Source: Nissolia schottii
Lineage: Eukaryota; Streptophyta; Magnoliopsida; Fabales; Fabaceae
NCBI GenBank assembly: GCA_003254905.1
Contig: QANU01054614.1
Coordinates: 186,472-250,471 of the forward strand
DNA: 64,000 nt
Direction of reading: 5' to 3'
A program made the position numbers and the translations under genes. The notes beneath the pieces were generated by a model. The model searched no databases. It was not told where the DNA came from and was given only the letters and a program-made list of their open reading frames with translations. Below, in pieces: positions 47,901 to 59,460 of this stretch (its first letter is position 1; the number at the start of each line of letters is the position of its first letter).

Positions 47901-50900
47901 ACTATACTATCAGATCTTATCCTATACGATGCACCAAACGGGGACTTAATTCATCAAATGAAATTATATATAAAGAGATAATTTATAAACTACACATTTC
48001 TCAAACAAAACTGTCAAATCAACGGAAGAATAAACGGAAGAATAGAGTTCATCATTAAAAACAAAGATCAGAGTGCAAGTATGAAAATATAAATTCTTAA
48101 GAGATTAATATGCATTCAAACTCACCGATGAAGGTATTGAGCAGAAGTTTCTTATTTTTCTGATAGCGCGAATACACAAGGACTTCTTCTCTTATACCGG
48201 GACTTGCCAGCGTTTGTTGTGCCTTTTGGTCATTATGAATGGAATGTAATGCCTCAAGGATTAAAAAATGCTCCTAGTGAATTTCAAAATATCATGAATG
48301 ATATATTTTATCCTTATATGGATTTTACAATTGTCTATCTAGATGATGTGTCAGTGTTTTCAAGAGGAATAAATCAACATATTCAACATTTAGAAAAATT
48401 CATAGAAATTATTAAACAAAATGGTTTAGTAGTCTCAGCAAAGAAAATAAAAATTTTCCAAACAAAGGTTAGGTTCTTGGGGTATGAATTTATCAAGGAA
48501 CCATTACCCCAATACAAAGGTCATTAGAATTTACTTCTAAATTTCCATATGAAATTAAAGATAAAAATCAGTTGCAAAGATTTTTAGGATGCCTTAATTA
48601 TATTGCTGATTTTATTCCTAACATTCGAGTTATGTGTGCTCCTTTATACAAAAGACTTAAAGAAAAATCCGCCTCAATAGGATGATCACATGACTCAAAT
48701 AATAGTCCAAATAAAAAAGGTAGTTACTCTCTTCCTTGTCTAGGAATTCCCGACCCCGATGCTAAACTTATCTTAGAAACAGATGCATCCGAAACTAGTT
48801 ATGGGGGTGTTTTAAAACAAATTTTGCCCAGTACAAATGCTGAACAAATTGTTAGATATCATTCGGGTATCTAGAATTCTTCTCAACAATCTTATTCAAC
48901 TGTTACGAAAGAGATTTTATCAATTGTTTTATGTGTTATGAAGGAAGATTTGTTCAATAAACACTTCTGTGATTAGAACAGACTGTAAAGTTGCCCCTTC
49001 TGTTTTGCAAAAAGATGTTAAAAATTTAGTTTCAAAACATATTTTTGTCCGATGGCAATCTTTACTATCCTGTTTTGATTTTGATATAGTTCATATTAAA
49101 GGAAATACAAATGTTTTACCAGATTTTCTTACAAGAGAATTCTTACAGGGATTAAAGAAATGAGGGAAAATACTCTTACCAAAGATCAATATGGACCCCA
49201 CTAGGTTCTACAAGAAACTCAACTGAAGTACCAGCTACCTTAGCTAAGTCAATATCAAGTAAAAGCGTTATTGGGTCATCTACCTAAAGTTCAATAAGAC
49301 CTTATGGTCCACTAAATCTTCAAATCAGGCCCGCTTCAATATCTCAACCCAAATCTTTCTCACAAATAATCAAAACCATGCCTCAAGCCAGTCAAAATCC
49401 TTTAATTCCCAGTTACAATAAATTTACCCCTTTAACCTATCACAATACTTTGGTCACTCCAAATGACCTCCATAAATCTACTTCTGTTCAAGAACCTTTA
49501 TATCAAGAAAAAGAAGATTTGATTCCAATATCTGTAATAGAGAAGGAATGGATGAAAAAATCCCCTAGGGAAATTTCTCAACAGATTTTTCCTCCATCCT
49601 TTCAATATCACTCAAACCATCCGCTTAAAACTAGAACCTTCTATGAATTCATTCTGGTAGATACTGAGTCAGTCGACTCATAAGAAAGATCAAAATGGTA
49701 ATATTATGCATTCTAAGGTCAAAATACTAAAAATTCTATCCGTTCAAGACTGGAACCAAGAATTGTTCAAAACAAAGTAATTCTCCCAGCAATTCAATCC
49801 TCAATAGTTTTCCTATCAAGATTACATAGATGCTTGGTACAATACTTTATCATAAGCCATATCAACATTCGTGGTTTTTCTGATTCAAAAAAGGAATTTC
49901 TCCACTTTTGTGGAAGGCTATAGATTAATATCATTTGTAGCAAGTCAAGCAGCCTAATGGATTATGTCATGGGACTATTCTTCAGCCAAATTTACAGAAC
50001 AATCAGATTTGTATTTCTTAGTTCGATCCATAAGAATAAAGTGGTGGAATAAATTCAATCTCGATATGATTAAAAAAGAAAAAATTCGAGATTGGATCAA
50101 ATCAAGTGGTCAAAGTAAAATCAGCGATCAGCCTGCTCAAAGAGAAAAAGAACCTGTCATTTTAGTAGAAAAGGCTCAAATTATGGCCGCTCTTGCAGCT
50201 GCCCCATCAGAAAACGGGTTTCAGGAAAAGCTAAAACAACTTCAATCATTATCTCAACCAGCTCAAGAAGATGAGGCTTCCAGCTCATCTAATTATCTCC
50301 AAGACAACGAAGATGATTGTTTTGGAATCTTGGAATAAAGGCATTAAAGATTTTTCAAGAAAGAAGTGTCGGCAAGCTAAAGGAACCACTCATAAGTGTC
50401 GACAACAGGCAAGATTACAGTTTAAAATCATGTGATCAAAATTATTGTACTTTTTACTATTTAATATTCGATAAGGTACAATAATGTAACCTTTAGGTCA
50501 AGTCGTTTAATAATGTTGTCTAATTTGTAATTTCTATAAATTAAGGATTCAAAATCTTGCTCGGGGCAAGTCCGGTGTAAGAGAAGAAGTCCCTCTGTAT
50601 TTGCGCTATCAGAAAAATAAGAAACTTTTGCTCAATACCTTCATTGTTTTCTTGTAAGTTTGAATGCATATTAATCTCTTAAGAATTTATATTTTCATAT
50701 TTGCACTCTGATCTTTGTTTTTAATGATGAACTCCATTCTTCCGTTTATTCTTCCGCCCATCACTGGTATCACTATCAAATCTTATCATATACGATGCAC
50801 CAAACAGGGGCCTTAATTCAACAAATGAAATTATATATAAAGAGATAATTTATAAACTACACATTTCTCAAACAAAACTGTCAAAATATAAAGAAAATGC

Positions 50901-53900
50901 TAAAGATTCATCATTTTTTGAGATATGTTTCTCACAACTATTTATGTGGTCAAATCAAAGCGCGCGCGCACGCACACACACACATATATATAGAAAATAT
51001 GGTGTCTCCAATTATAATCAAAGGGTAAAAAAAAGTGTGAATATGTAAGGCGATGAAAGTGCATCTGAGGGGCAGAGAGGGAGGAAGAGAGAAAATTCCT
51101 TTGTCAAGGACCAAATACCCCTGAAGCTTTAGATGTTAAGTCGTCCCAAGATTTGTTTATATATCTGACATGCCTGTTCAACCTTGTGATTAATTAAACT
51201 CTATTTGGTAAGATAGGGGTGACAAGGATTTATAGAGGCTCTCTTACCTATACCCTTCACGGAACAACTTTCTCAAAAATCTTGAGTGGTTAGGTGAAGG
51301 CACAAGGTTGATTTTATATATCTCTAAGACTATATAATCAAAATGAATAAAGTACATTGCCAAATGTATAGTTCTGTCTTTGATCTTATTAGATAACCTA
51401 ACTAGACATGTATCCAATATTTCAATTCTAAATAAGAATTACTAATTATTTGATACATGAGCCAAGACTCTTGTTAAACGAGAACAACTTTTTGGTCATA
51501 AGAAAAGTTATTAATAATCATAAGTGAATAAGGACCAAGCCAAAGCAGTCTCAACCTACAGTATACCAAGGTAATAGTTAACAAATAGGGGACAAGTACC
51601 TGGATTCCAAGTACTTTATCATTATTTGCGAGCTCAATTATAAGTTGCCGTAGCTTGGCTTCTACATCTGAATGCACTGGTGAATCAAAAATCCATCTGT
51701 CATTTACTGATGGCCCTCTATTAATGTACCTGGAAAGTGCACCTCAGTTAAGGCACAGATGAAACAAGCAAGTGGAGGATATTAATCATTAAAAATTTCA
51801 AAAGACTAACCCACTCAATACTGATTCTGCAAATGGCCTCATGATGTCCATATATACTATTCGTACATTCATGGTGGATGAAAGCCCTACATTCACGACA
51901 TGCTTCAAATAAGTAAAATAGATTTGTGTGAAACAAATAAGCATTACAGTGTCATCACAAAGGGAGAAAGAGACCTCTAAGAAGATTAAGAACCCTTCCA
52001 AATATTACAATATCACCAGGAAATGCATCAACCTGAAAATATTAAGAAAATATCACTATATCTAACATACACTAAGTAGCATAATATTGGAACAGAAGAA
52101 GGAAAAAAAACGCAAGCTTATATCTGAACTTACAGGATTAAAGCGCTTCATTTCATTTTGATTAAGGTTCATTTTCTCCTGTATAACCTTCATATTTTTT
52201 GTTCTTTGATCGGCCAGAGATTTCATTGTTTTCTTAGTAACAGAAAATTAAACCAGAATTAGATATAAGTTATACAAATTTAACACTGAAGAAAGCAATA
52301 AAATATATTTTCAGGAGCTCAAGGCATACTTACAAAGGATTCATTTGCTGGTGTTGTTGCACGGAAAAATATAGTTGTTACCTCCATTGCCTGCTCTGGT
52401 ATGTCAAGACGCAACTTAAGCCCCATTTCTGCAAAGGCGGACAGAAGGGCCACGTAGTCCCCCTATGACAAAAGGGTTTACATAGTGATCATATGGCGCA
52501 ACCATTAAGGGAAATTTGTACCAATAATAATCCTAAAAAATTATTAAAGTAGAAATGAAATAAACAAATTGAAAGTGTTACGGAAGTCAGACTCAATCCT
52601 CAATCCTCAATCATAGTGATAGGTCCCCGACCCACGTGTATGCAAAAAGGGCCACAGGTGAATGGGCCGAGTTGGAAGATTATGAAAAATTTATAAAAGG
52701 AGGAATACTGGAAAGCAAAAGGGGTATTCAGTCGGAGGAAAGAGGGACAGATAACAATGAAGGACATATAACAATGAGGGATACGTGGCAGCAAAAGAGT
52801 GGGAGCAAAATTACTGGAAGGCGAATTAGAGGACGCGGGTTATGGTGGGAAGCAATATCATAAAAGAACTGGGAAGTTCGGGGTGGCTGAGGCCATTGGG
52901 AAGAGACTGTAACCTGCATCTCTGGTTTCCTTTTTCTCTTTAATACCTGTTTACCTGCCATAACCTTTGTAATTGGAGCTCTCTGCTCTTCTGGTTTTTT
53001 GCCTACATTTTTTAATTGAAATACCAGTTCCTATCCCATAGAGATTTGGAAATTTTAAACATTTTCAATGACAGCATGAGTGTAATAAAACCACCCAACT
53101 GAAAGCTTAATCTATTAGTTGAAGTTGGCAAGTGGAAATTGCATCCGTAACACACCCAGCATTATATTCTACCAACTTTCCATATCCACTATTATGTTCT
53201 GCGCAGTTTCTCAGTAAAAGAATGGAGAAAGAAAAAATGGAGATAATGAATATCAAAATGCAGCCCAATTTGTACAATGGGAAGCTTCAACACCATGTCC
53301 TAGTCAATAAACCTAAAATCTTATGGTGTTACAGAAAAGTGAAAGCCAAATAAATATATCTAAAAACATTATCACTTAAAATGACTAAAACTAGAACAAC
53401 AAGTCTTAGTTGTTGTTGATGTAAGCTCGTCTAAATGTTGGTCTTAGAAATAACACTGCTAGGAATGAAATCTACTAGATTAGGAGAGTGAATAAATTAA
53501 TGAGTGAGGTTTATTAGGAATAAAATCTGCCAGATTGATTAAGAGAGAGAATGAACAGATTGAAAGGAGGACTATTCGGAGTGAATCTGTTTGATTGATT
53601 ACAAAAATTAATAAGATGATTCCTCAGGTTTTGGGTTAAATAACCAATCAGGGGGAGGTGAGCAAGTTAGTCAAATATTGGGACTAGGCTTGGGAGAGAC
53701 TGAGCTGCTATAGTGCTCATGGACTGTTTCATTTTATCGGTTTCTTGTATTGGCAGGCTAATCCCACTAGATTGGTTCTATTCTTTCATCAATATACACA
53801 TTTTCTTCTTCTATTTTTCTGATCCATGACCAGGTTCCAATAACACTCAAAACCCAACTCTACAAAGCCAGACTAGGGTAGGCAAGCTGCTCAAGTCACA

Positions 53901-56900
53901 GCCAATAACTATCCTTCAAATTCACGACGATGTACATAATAATTTTGTCAGTATCGATATTACCATGAAAAAGCACAAAAGGCAGCACCAACCTCAGCAG
54001 ATGCCAAAAACATCTTAGCAAGTGCTTGCTTAATGGTGTCGGATAGTTTCTTTGTAAGCCCAAAGTCAAGTAAAATGGGACGATGTGGAGCTTCCTTGCT
54101 CACAAGAAAATTTCCTAAAATGATTTAAGAGAGCAAAGTAAAAATTAGCGTGCCCACACAACAGATACACATGTATAAATAATATATATATATATACACA
54201 TATATGAGAGAGAGAGAGTACCCGGATGAGGATCACCATTAAAAAACCCATCAACATATATTTGGTGAGCATAGGCGCGAGTAATCTCCTCAACAATCTT
54301 TTGTTTATTTACTCCAAAAGCTTCTAGTGATTCTAGATCATTCAACCGAATGCCATCCATGTACTCTAAAACAAGGACTTTTTCTGTAGACTACTAACAT
54401 TGAAAGTGATAAGAATGTATAAATAGGATAAATTACACAAGAAACAAAAATTGGAGGAAAGAGAAGAACGCCCATTGGAGGGGGAAAAAATTGATTACTT
54501 ATATGTGAAATTCATATGAAAATATCTAAAATATGTGAATACATCTTTCCAGGTTTAGAGCTTGATTATGAATGCCATTATGTAACCATTTTAACACATG
54601 AACTTTATGAAAATCTTGAAAATCTCAAATAAAAAGAATCACGTGTTTCACCCATCTTCCCATTAATATTCTGTGATGCCTCATTAGTATCATTGCCATT
54701 ATGCATAAATACTTCCATCATATTCTTTTGTTAGCAAACGATACCTGAATTACATCAGGGATCAAAACATCCACTCGATTGGCATTCATATTTCCATCAT
54801 ATTGATTTTTGCAACCAAGATTTTTAGCCACCATTCTGGTGTTTGCTACAGTAAAACAAGAGCCAATTAGTGGTAAACTTGAACCAAAGGAAATAATGTA
54901 ATTAAATTAAGCCTAATTTCCGAGAAGAGTCTGTAGAGAGAATGTTAACATCACACACAATCCTAAAACAAACAAGAGAAGTGGTATGGATTGCTGCGTT
55001 TACGGACAGAATATATAGGCAATAAATTAGGATATTCTGGGCAATAAATTTGTTTCCTTTTATCTGTCTAATAGTTGTCAAATCCCTATAATTTTGTTTG
55101 TAATATCCGATCACTATATGTATACATATATATATATATATATATATGAGTGCCTAAGGATTTGTATACCCCATCAAAAACCTTAGCTCGTGCTTCGCTC
55201 ACTGCCTTTTTTGTTTCTCTCCTAATTGTCTTATATTTTTACCAATTTACAACATGTCCTTCACTACAACAGTTATTATTCTAGATATTCTAGATTAGTG
55301 TTATCAATAGCGGAATAGTGGAAATAGCGTTTTGCACAAAACCCTCTATTTTTTCCACTATAGCACCACTATTTCCGCTATAGCGGCCAATTAACACTGT
55401 AAAATAGCATAGCGGCCAGCTCAAAACCCGCTATGCTATTCCACTATAGTAGCACTAAGGAAAATATTTGATAACATTGTTGTAAATACAACCAACAATA
55501 TCAAATCCTTTTCCTACTTGGTAGGGTATTACATCGATCAAACAACACGATTGTATTATGTCAAAAATCAAGAAAACAGGAAAAATTGTATTGTAGGAGT
55601 AAAGAATGTGTCCTCCTCAAGAGGCGGAGAAAAAAAAAACGCGTACAATCCATAGTTGGGCATCAATATCTAATATCTAATGCCACTAATTTCTCAAAGG
55701 TTCTAACACCTAAGAAACCATGTGCTAAATAGAAGCCACAAAGGCAATTTAACTCCACATCAAACAGACAGAAAACTTGCCCATGAAAATCCAAGCATCT
55801 AGCTCCATCAAAATGCCAAGAAATTTTCAAGCACAAATTTAGAAATTGTACATCAAAGTTTAGAGAAGATCTTAAAATACCAGCTTCACGATTGAAGTCG
55901 AGTTCTTTAGGAGCTTCTTTGCACCATTCATCAATCATAGGATTAAAGTTATACTGCGGCTCAGCCCATGCTATCCAGTCAACAATTGCCTTTGCATTTT
56001 TTAAGTCCTAAAAACAATATAGGTCCAAAAAACATTTGAAAGATTCCATTTACCCTTACATCCATAAATCCCAAAGTATAAAGGCAAACCTCCAGTATGA
56101 CAGTCTTGATACCATCATGTTGAACTTTAACAACCACTTCCTGCCCATTGAGCAGAGTTGCACGATGGACTTGCGCTATCTGCATAAAATGAGTAGCTCA
56201 GCTAAGATTGTCTCACCCATGAACAAATATTTAATTAATAATGATTATAATAATGTTAAGTTAAATAATCATCTTCTACTAGCAAAAACATCCTCAGGAT
56301 CTTACTGATGCTGTTGCCAAAGGTTCGTTGACAAAATCAGCAAATAGCTCATCCATTGATTTCCCCAACTCTTTCTGTATTGTGCCGTAGACCTTGCAAA
56401 TATAAACTACATTTAGAAGTATAGTAGTGATACCAACTCAAGGAAAAAGAAAAATTGAATTCCAATGTAGATTAGCAAATGATAGACCTTATTTTCATTC
56501 ATGTATTGTGAAATTCAGACTGACAATTTCATTTTCCTCAGACAAAATGTGAATTTCATTAACCGTTAGAAGTACAAGAAAACTAAATTCTTATAACAAG
56601 CCCGTCAAAAACCATCTCTCCCAAAAGCTTAAGTTGTTGGGTAGAGGCAATTGAATGGTTGTATATTTAAAAGACCCCCCCCTCACGAATGAACCCATTG
56701 GGTGTGAAGCACAGACATTGCACAAGTAGGCTACAAGACTTGTTCAATATCTTGTGCTGAAATTTGACATATTATTTAGGAAATGGGGGCTACAAGACTT
56801 GAACCCACACCCACTTGATCATCGAGGCTCTGATACTATCTCAAGAACCATCTCTCACAAAAGTTTAAGTTGTTGGATAGAGGCAATTGAACAGTTGTAT

Positions 56901-57467
56901 ATTTGACATAGCCATTTAATGCACAAAAATTGTGTCCAACACCAAAAAGTATGAGGGAAGTTTTTCACTATGAAAACCTTGTACTGCAAATCATTTCCCA
57001 AAAATTTGCTTTTATTGTTAGCACATAACTAAAATACTTATTTTCAACTTATAAAGAAACCTCTTGCAAAGGGCGAGGAGGAAGAGAGTCTTGTAACTGC
57101 TTCAAAACACGTATATAAGCTGCAGGGAGCACATCTGCACGTGTTGACATATATTGACCTAGTTTCACCCACAAGCCTTCCATCTCTAGTATCAAATTTA
57201 GAACACGCTTAGCATTACGCTCATGAGTCTTCTCCCACAGAGCAGATTGTCTAGATTTGCTCATCCATTTCTCCCGTTGTTGTACACCCTACGCAGACAA
57301 ATAAGAGCAATTAATGAAGTTATGTATACATATTATATATGTAAATAAATAATAAATAAATAAATAAAATCTGAGCAACCAATGAAATTCACCTTATAAT
57401 CTAGGTATACTATTAAGGCCATTGTGAATACTCTAACACGTCTTCTGTATATGCTTCCCCACCCCAT
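35910..57467 (-). CDS. ABC1/UbiB kinase-like and beta-lactamase-like fusion protein, 18 coding exons
   Basis: Coding exons (minus): 57467-57393, 57288-57061, 56392-56306, 56179-56090, 56007-55881, 54845-54745, 54390-54222, 54114-53993, 52462-52334, 52232-52134, 52032-51975, 51886-51811, 51729-51600, 46608-46451, 37854-37782, 37706-37512, 37076-36983 and 36799-35910. All have GT/AG borders and compatible phases, giving 966 residues. The ABC1 domain (about 55-450) has KLGQ at 67-70, the ATAS loop, Lys148, GDPHPGN and LLDFGL. The C-terminal half (about 498-966) is class C beta-lactamase-like with SVTK at 533-536 and a late FGHSGMGG motif. This matches the architecture of Arabidopsis At5g24810. 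Atypical kinase function is inferred; substrate unknown. No disabling change is seen. Confidence 0.95.
40012..42970 (+). pseudogene. Copia gag-pol remains of the 39719-43322 element
   Basis: Order: gag from ATG 40012 with [17 protein letters not shown], a frameshift, and the UBN2 region (40330-40790). A zinc knuckle follows near 40840 whose second Cys is replaced by Arg. Protease [13 protein letters not shown] is near 41115. Most of integrase is missing, and at that place (about 41163-41245) lies one end of the hAT-like family of 8481-9396. Reverse transcriptase pieces run 41600-42430 ([23 protein letters not shown]) and RNase H 42480-43010 ([16 protein letters not shown]). Several stops and frameshifts make it non-functional. 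Confidence 0.9.
41163..41250. mobile_element. Truncated end of the hAT-like family
   Basis: AAGGTTATCAAACTC followed by AAACTCGTGAAGCCTCC and further AAACTCG motifs corresponds to the complemented right end of 8481-9396. The opposite end is not found within the next 200 bases, so this is a truncated copy inside the copia element. Confidence 0.75.
43506..44892. mobile_element. Young LTR retroelement with its interior lost in an N gap
   Basis: Two direct 472-bp repeats, 43506-43975 (last two bases in the gap) and 44421-44892, start TGTTACACACC and end CCAGTTCTTACA. A 5-bp target duplication CAATC lies at 43501-43505 and 44893-44897. I count about three differences between the LTRs (under 1%), so the insertion is recent. 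The 445-base N run (43976-44420) replaces the internal region, whose size and coding content are unknown. Confidence 0.93.
43976..44420. other. Assembly gap (445 N)
   Basis: The gap lies exactly between two near-identical LTRs, the classic place for short-read assembly to fail. Frames drawn across it are meaningless. Confidence 0.99.
45270..46310 (+). mobile_element. 5' portion of another copia element
   Basis: A probable LTR (about 45270-45487) is followed by a primer binding site variant TGGTATTAGAGC at 45489-45500. A leader and a decayed gag follow, with the copia pattern around 46150-46270 ([26 protein letters not shown]). The sequence stops about 150 bases short of the host exon at 46451-46608. 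Confidence 0.7.
46680..46712. repeat. (AATA)n microsatellite
   Basis: Short AAATA/AATA tandem repeat in an intron of the ABC1-beta-lactamase gene. A similar run occurs at 57345-57368. Confidence 0.8.
46851..47946. mobile_element. Harbinger-like TIR element
   Basis: The left end GGCCCTGTTTGTTACG and the right end CACCAAACGGGGAC (a duplicated copy of the right end at 50814 reads CACCAAACAGGGGCC) form imperfect inverted repeats of the GGCCCTGTTTG type common in plant PIF/Harbinger-like elements. The adjacent trinucleotides are CTA and TTA. Internal subterminal sequences 'atcagatcttatcc' and 'agatctgatagg' also mirror each other. No transposase frame is present. Confidence 0.6.
47904..48018. repeat. 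115-bp direct repeat flanking the pararetrovirus relic, left copy
   Basis: Matches 50772-50885 with a few differences. It includes the right end of the Harbinger-like element and about 70 bp beyond. Confidence 0.85.
48022..48208 (+). repeat. Left arm of terminal inverted repeat
   Basis: Complementary to 50565-50757 with scattered differences and one small indel. It holds 'ttgagcagaagtttcttatt', whose partner is read inverted on the right. Confidence 0.9.
50565..50757 (-). repeat. Right arm of terminal inverted repeat
   Basis: Inverted counterpart of 48022-48208. It directly follows the TATA-like sequence and so overlaps the presumed transcript start or leader of the relic. Confidence 0.9.
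50772..50885. repeat. 115-bp direct repeat flanking the pararetrovirus relic, right copy
   Basis: Direct counterpart of 47904-48018. It retains a better Harbinger-like end (AAACAGGGGCC). Confidence 0.85.
50886..51599 (-). other. Remaining intron sequence with GC/CA microsatellite
   Basis: Contains a (GC)n(AC)n run near 50959-50985. Otherwise nothing recognisable. Confidence 0.5.
52577..53037 (+). mobile_element. Probable solo LTR
   Basis: Starts TGTTACGGAAGTCAG and ends with AAATACCAGTTCC, comparable to the TGTTACACACC...ATACCAGTTCTTACA ends of the 472-bp LTR at 43506. It has the usual U3-to-U5 composition, but I could not confirm a 5-bp target duplication. It lies in the intron between exons 54114-53993 and 52462-52334. 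Confidence 0.5.
53420..53855 (+). mobile_element. Possible second solo LTR
   Basis: The segment starts near TGTAAGCTCGTC and ends near CCAGGTTCCAATAACA. In style it resembles the LTR at 52577, with repeated 'aatctg-cagattgatt' motifs. No target duplication was found. Confidence 0.3.
54181..54222. repeat. (TA)n / (GA)n microsatellites next to a splice donor
   Basis: TA and GA dinucleotide runs reach to within a few bases of the splice donor at 54221 on the minus strand. A longer TA run occurs at 55117-55147. Confidence 0.85.
55300..55455. mobile_element. Possible MITE with ATAGCGG repeats
   Basis: Imperfect inverted ends (TAGTGTTATCAATAGCGG against the complement of CCACTATAGTAGCACTA) enclose several CGCTAT/ATAGCGG words. 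The interior can form a long hairpin. No target duplication is evident. Confidence 0.4.
56608..56905. repeat. Direct repeat pair of about 60 bp, 236 bp apart
   Basis: 'aaccatctctcccaaaagct' near 56609 and 'aaccatctctcacaaaagtt' near 56845 begin two copies that continue with 'taagttgttggatagaggca'-type sequence. 'ggctctgatacta' just before the right copy resembles the complement of a copia primer binding site, so the pair may be LTR ends of a tiny derivative. Confidence 0.4.
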
Positions 57468-57664
57468 TCTTGCAGGTGAGCTGTAACATGGAATCAAAGT
57501 TACTTTTAAGGCCAACGATACAATATACAAGAGGGATAAAATTGTAAAATAAATATTTCCAACAAATCAAGAAATGAGAGGATCAACCAGTAACACAAAT
57601 TAGAAAAGCACTTCAAAAGAAACAAGAAAAACCAGGGGAAAAAAGATATATAATTTAATTTATG

Positions 57665-58012
57665 GCATTATGATAAGCCTATGTTTAGACAGGTGTGTCT
57701 AAGTTAGGCATCAGAAACAGGAACTGAGACTAATAAATCTTGGGCCCAGATTGGACAGTACAGTCAGAGTAATTAGGGAATGATTAGAGGTATGAAAAGA
57801 ATAAATTGGCAGGAACAGATGGATGGAAAGTTAGTTAGACTTAGACAGTTAGTAGTTGTTGAGGGAGAGTTGGAGGGTTCTCAAATTCTGTCTCCACCAT
57901 TGTAGCAATCTTGGTTCTCTGGCAGCAAAGGTCAAGAACTCATTCTCTAAGAACACAAGTTTCTTGAGGCTTTTCCATACCAGTCTTGTTGTCTGAACCA
58001 GTTCATCACATT
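57665..58012 (+). mobile_element. Possible solo LTR in 5' UTR intron
   Basis: Sequence from about TGTTTAGACAGG to CCAGTTCATCACA has LTR-like composition and a TG...CA frame. No target duplication was confirmed. Confidence 0.3.
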
Positions 58013-59383
58013 TACACGTCTATTAAGTCCTAAGATTGTTAACAGTATGTACATAAAGTTCTAGAAGTTTATTATTGAAGAAAAGAATTCAAGCAAAATA
58101 CAGAAGGGGCATGTAGAGTGGAGCAACATTAGTTAGCAGTAATCATATTGAACAAATAATATCTCAATATATACGAAACCCTGCTCAAATTTATTGAAAT
58201 CAGTTTTCTAGGATCTTGAAGAAGTAAGATGATATTCTGCACACTAGACCAACATTTTAACATCTATATGTAATGTATTCCAACATCTTGAATTCCTACC
58301 AACAGCCTATAATATGGCAATAGAAAAGAAAGGCAAGATGATTAAATCTCAAGATCCCAGCATTTTTGGGCATTCCAAGCATATTCTGAATGGTTTTAAT
58401 TTTGCAATACCAACACAGGATGAACCTTTAATGTCCCTACACCCACAATACCCTGGTATACTAATATTCTCAAGTTGGAAGTCAATGACCATAACTTAAT
58501 ACAGTTTTCCTGAAAAAGAATTGGAAATATTAAACAACAAAAAGAAAAATGGGGGTAGTAAAATCGTAAGTAAAACCCTGATTTTAAAATTATTTAAATA
58601 TATAATGCCATAAGTTAACAGAATGAAAAAGAATATATAACGACGCTAGTTCTCAAGCAGATCTCAGTATGACAAACTAGAGGGTATTTTTAATTCAGTA
58701 AAATGCAAAGCCGTTATTCATATGCATGTATGGACTAAAATTAAGTCTAGTTAGTAGCATAGCTCTTAATCAGCAGTTAACGTTAAACTTTGTCATATCT
58801 TCATGGACTTGAAGTAACATAACTCCTAAACACAGGTGATTTTTGCAGCTACAGCCCCTATTATAAATGGACATTTTCTCATATTGAGTTTTCTACGGTG
58901 CTTTTGAACAATCAACTCCGAGGCCATCCCCATTAAAAAAGGGCAATTTCCCAAACCCGAAGTTATGTTGTTAACATCATAATCTAGAACAACCACCTCC
59001 AGCAATAACCAATTTATACCTTTGCACCCAAAAACAAATCATATCTGCTAAAAGTTAGATAATAATAATTATGATGATATCAAATATGCATTAATCCCTG
59101 AAACAAAGGTAGCACCGACATTTTACACGATAATCTGCAAAAATAGCAATCAAGCACGCTTCGCTCCGCATTAACGATCAAAAGTTCGATCAAAATAAAA
59201 ATAAAAAAAATTCAATGAAAACAAAATTGAGAGTGTCCATACGACAAATCCAATGACAGCGACCAATGACCGGAAAGAATCTCATCACTGAATAACGGAA
59301 AACGCGAGCAAACTTAGAAAGGAGACACTGTTCAACGCAATTCAGATTATCGCTAACCAGAGAATAGGTGGTGTGGATTTTAC
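58013..59383 (-). other. Rest of the 5' UTR intron
   Basis: AT-rich intron sequence. The 61-codon frame at 58314-58499 has no recognisable similarity. Confidence 0.5.
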
Positions 59384-59460
59384 CTGAAGCTTGAGGAGGA
59401 GGAGTAGCTTGAACGAGAAAGAAAGTTGTGCGAGAAAAGAAAGAAAGCGAGCACTAAAAA
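59384..59460 (-). other. 5' UTR exon of the ABC1-beta-lactamase gene
   Basis: The minus strand shows a CT-rich leader ending in CTTCAG with donor GTAAAA at 59383-59378. The matching acceptor is at 57481, 13 bases upstream of the ATG at 57467. A TA-rich stretch near 59480-59530 may serve as core promoter. The upper limit is approximate. Confidence 0.6.

Larger units (their letters stand above)
48022..50757 (+). mobile_element. Endogenous pararetrovirus-like (Caulimoviridae) relic with inverted ends
   Basis: Inverted repeats of about 190 bp (48022-48208 and 50565-50757) bound the segment. Inside, 48204-48527 resembles the caulimovirid reverse transcriptase (VPFG, YLDD-type catalytic motif), and 48960-49160 resembles the RNase H end ([15 protein letters not shown]). 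Downstream frames at 49378-49683 and 49964-50338 resemble other parts of plant pararetrovirus-like polyproteins. Stops interrupt the frames, so it is a defective genomic copy. A TATA-like TCTATAAATTAAGG at about 50533-50546 precedes a leader-like sequence. It lies in the 5 kb intron between exons ending at 51600 and starting at 46608. Confidence 0.75.
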
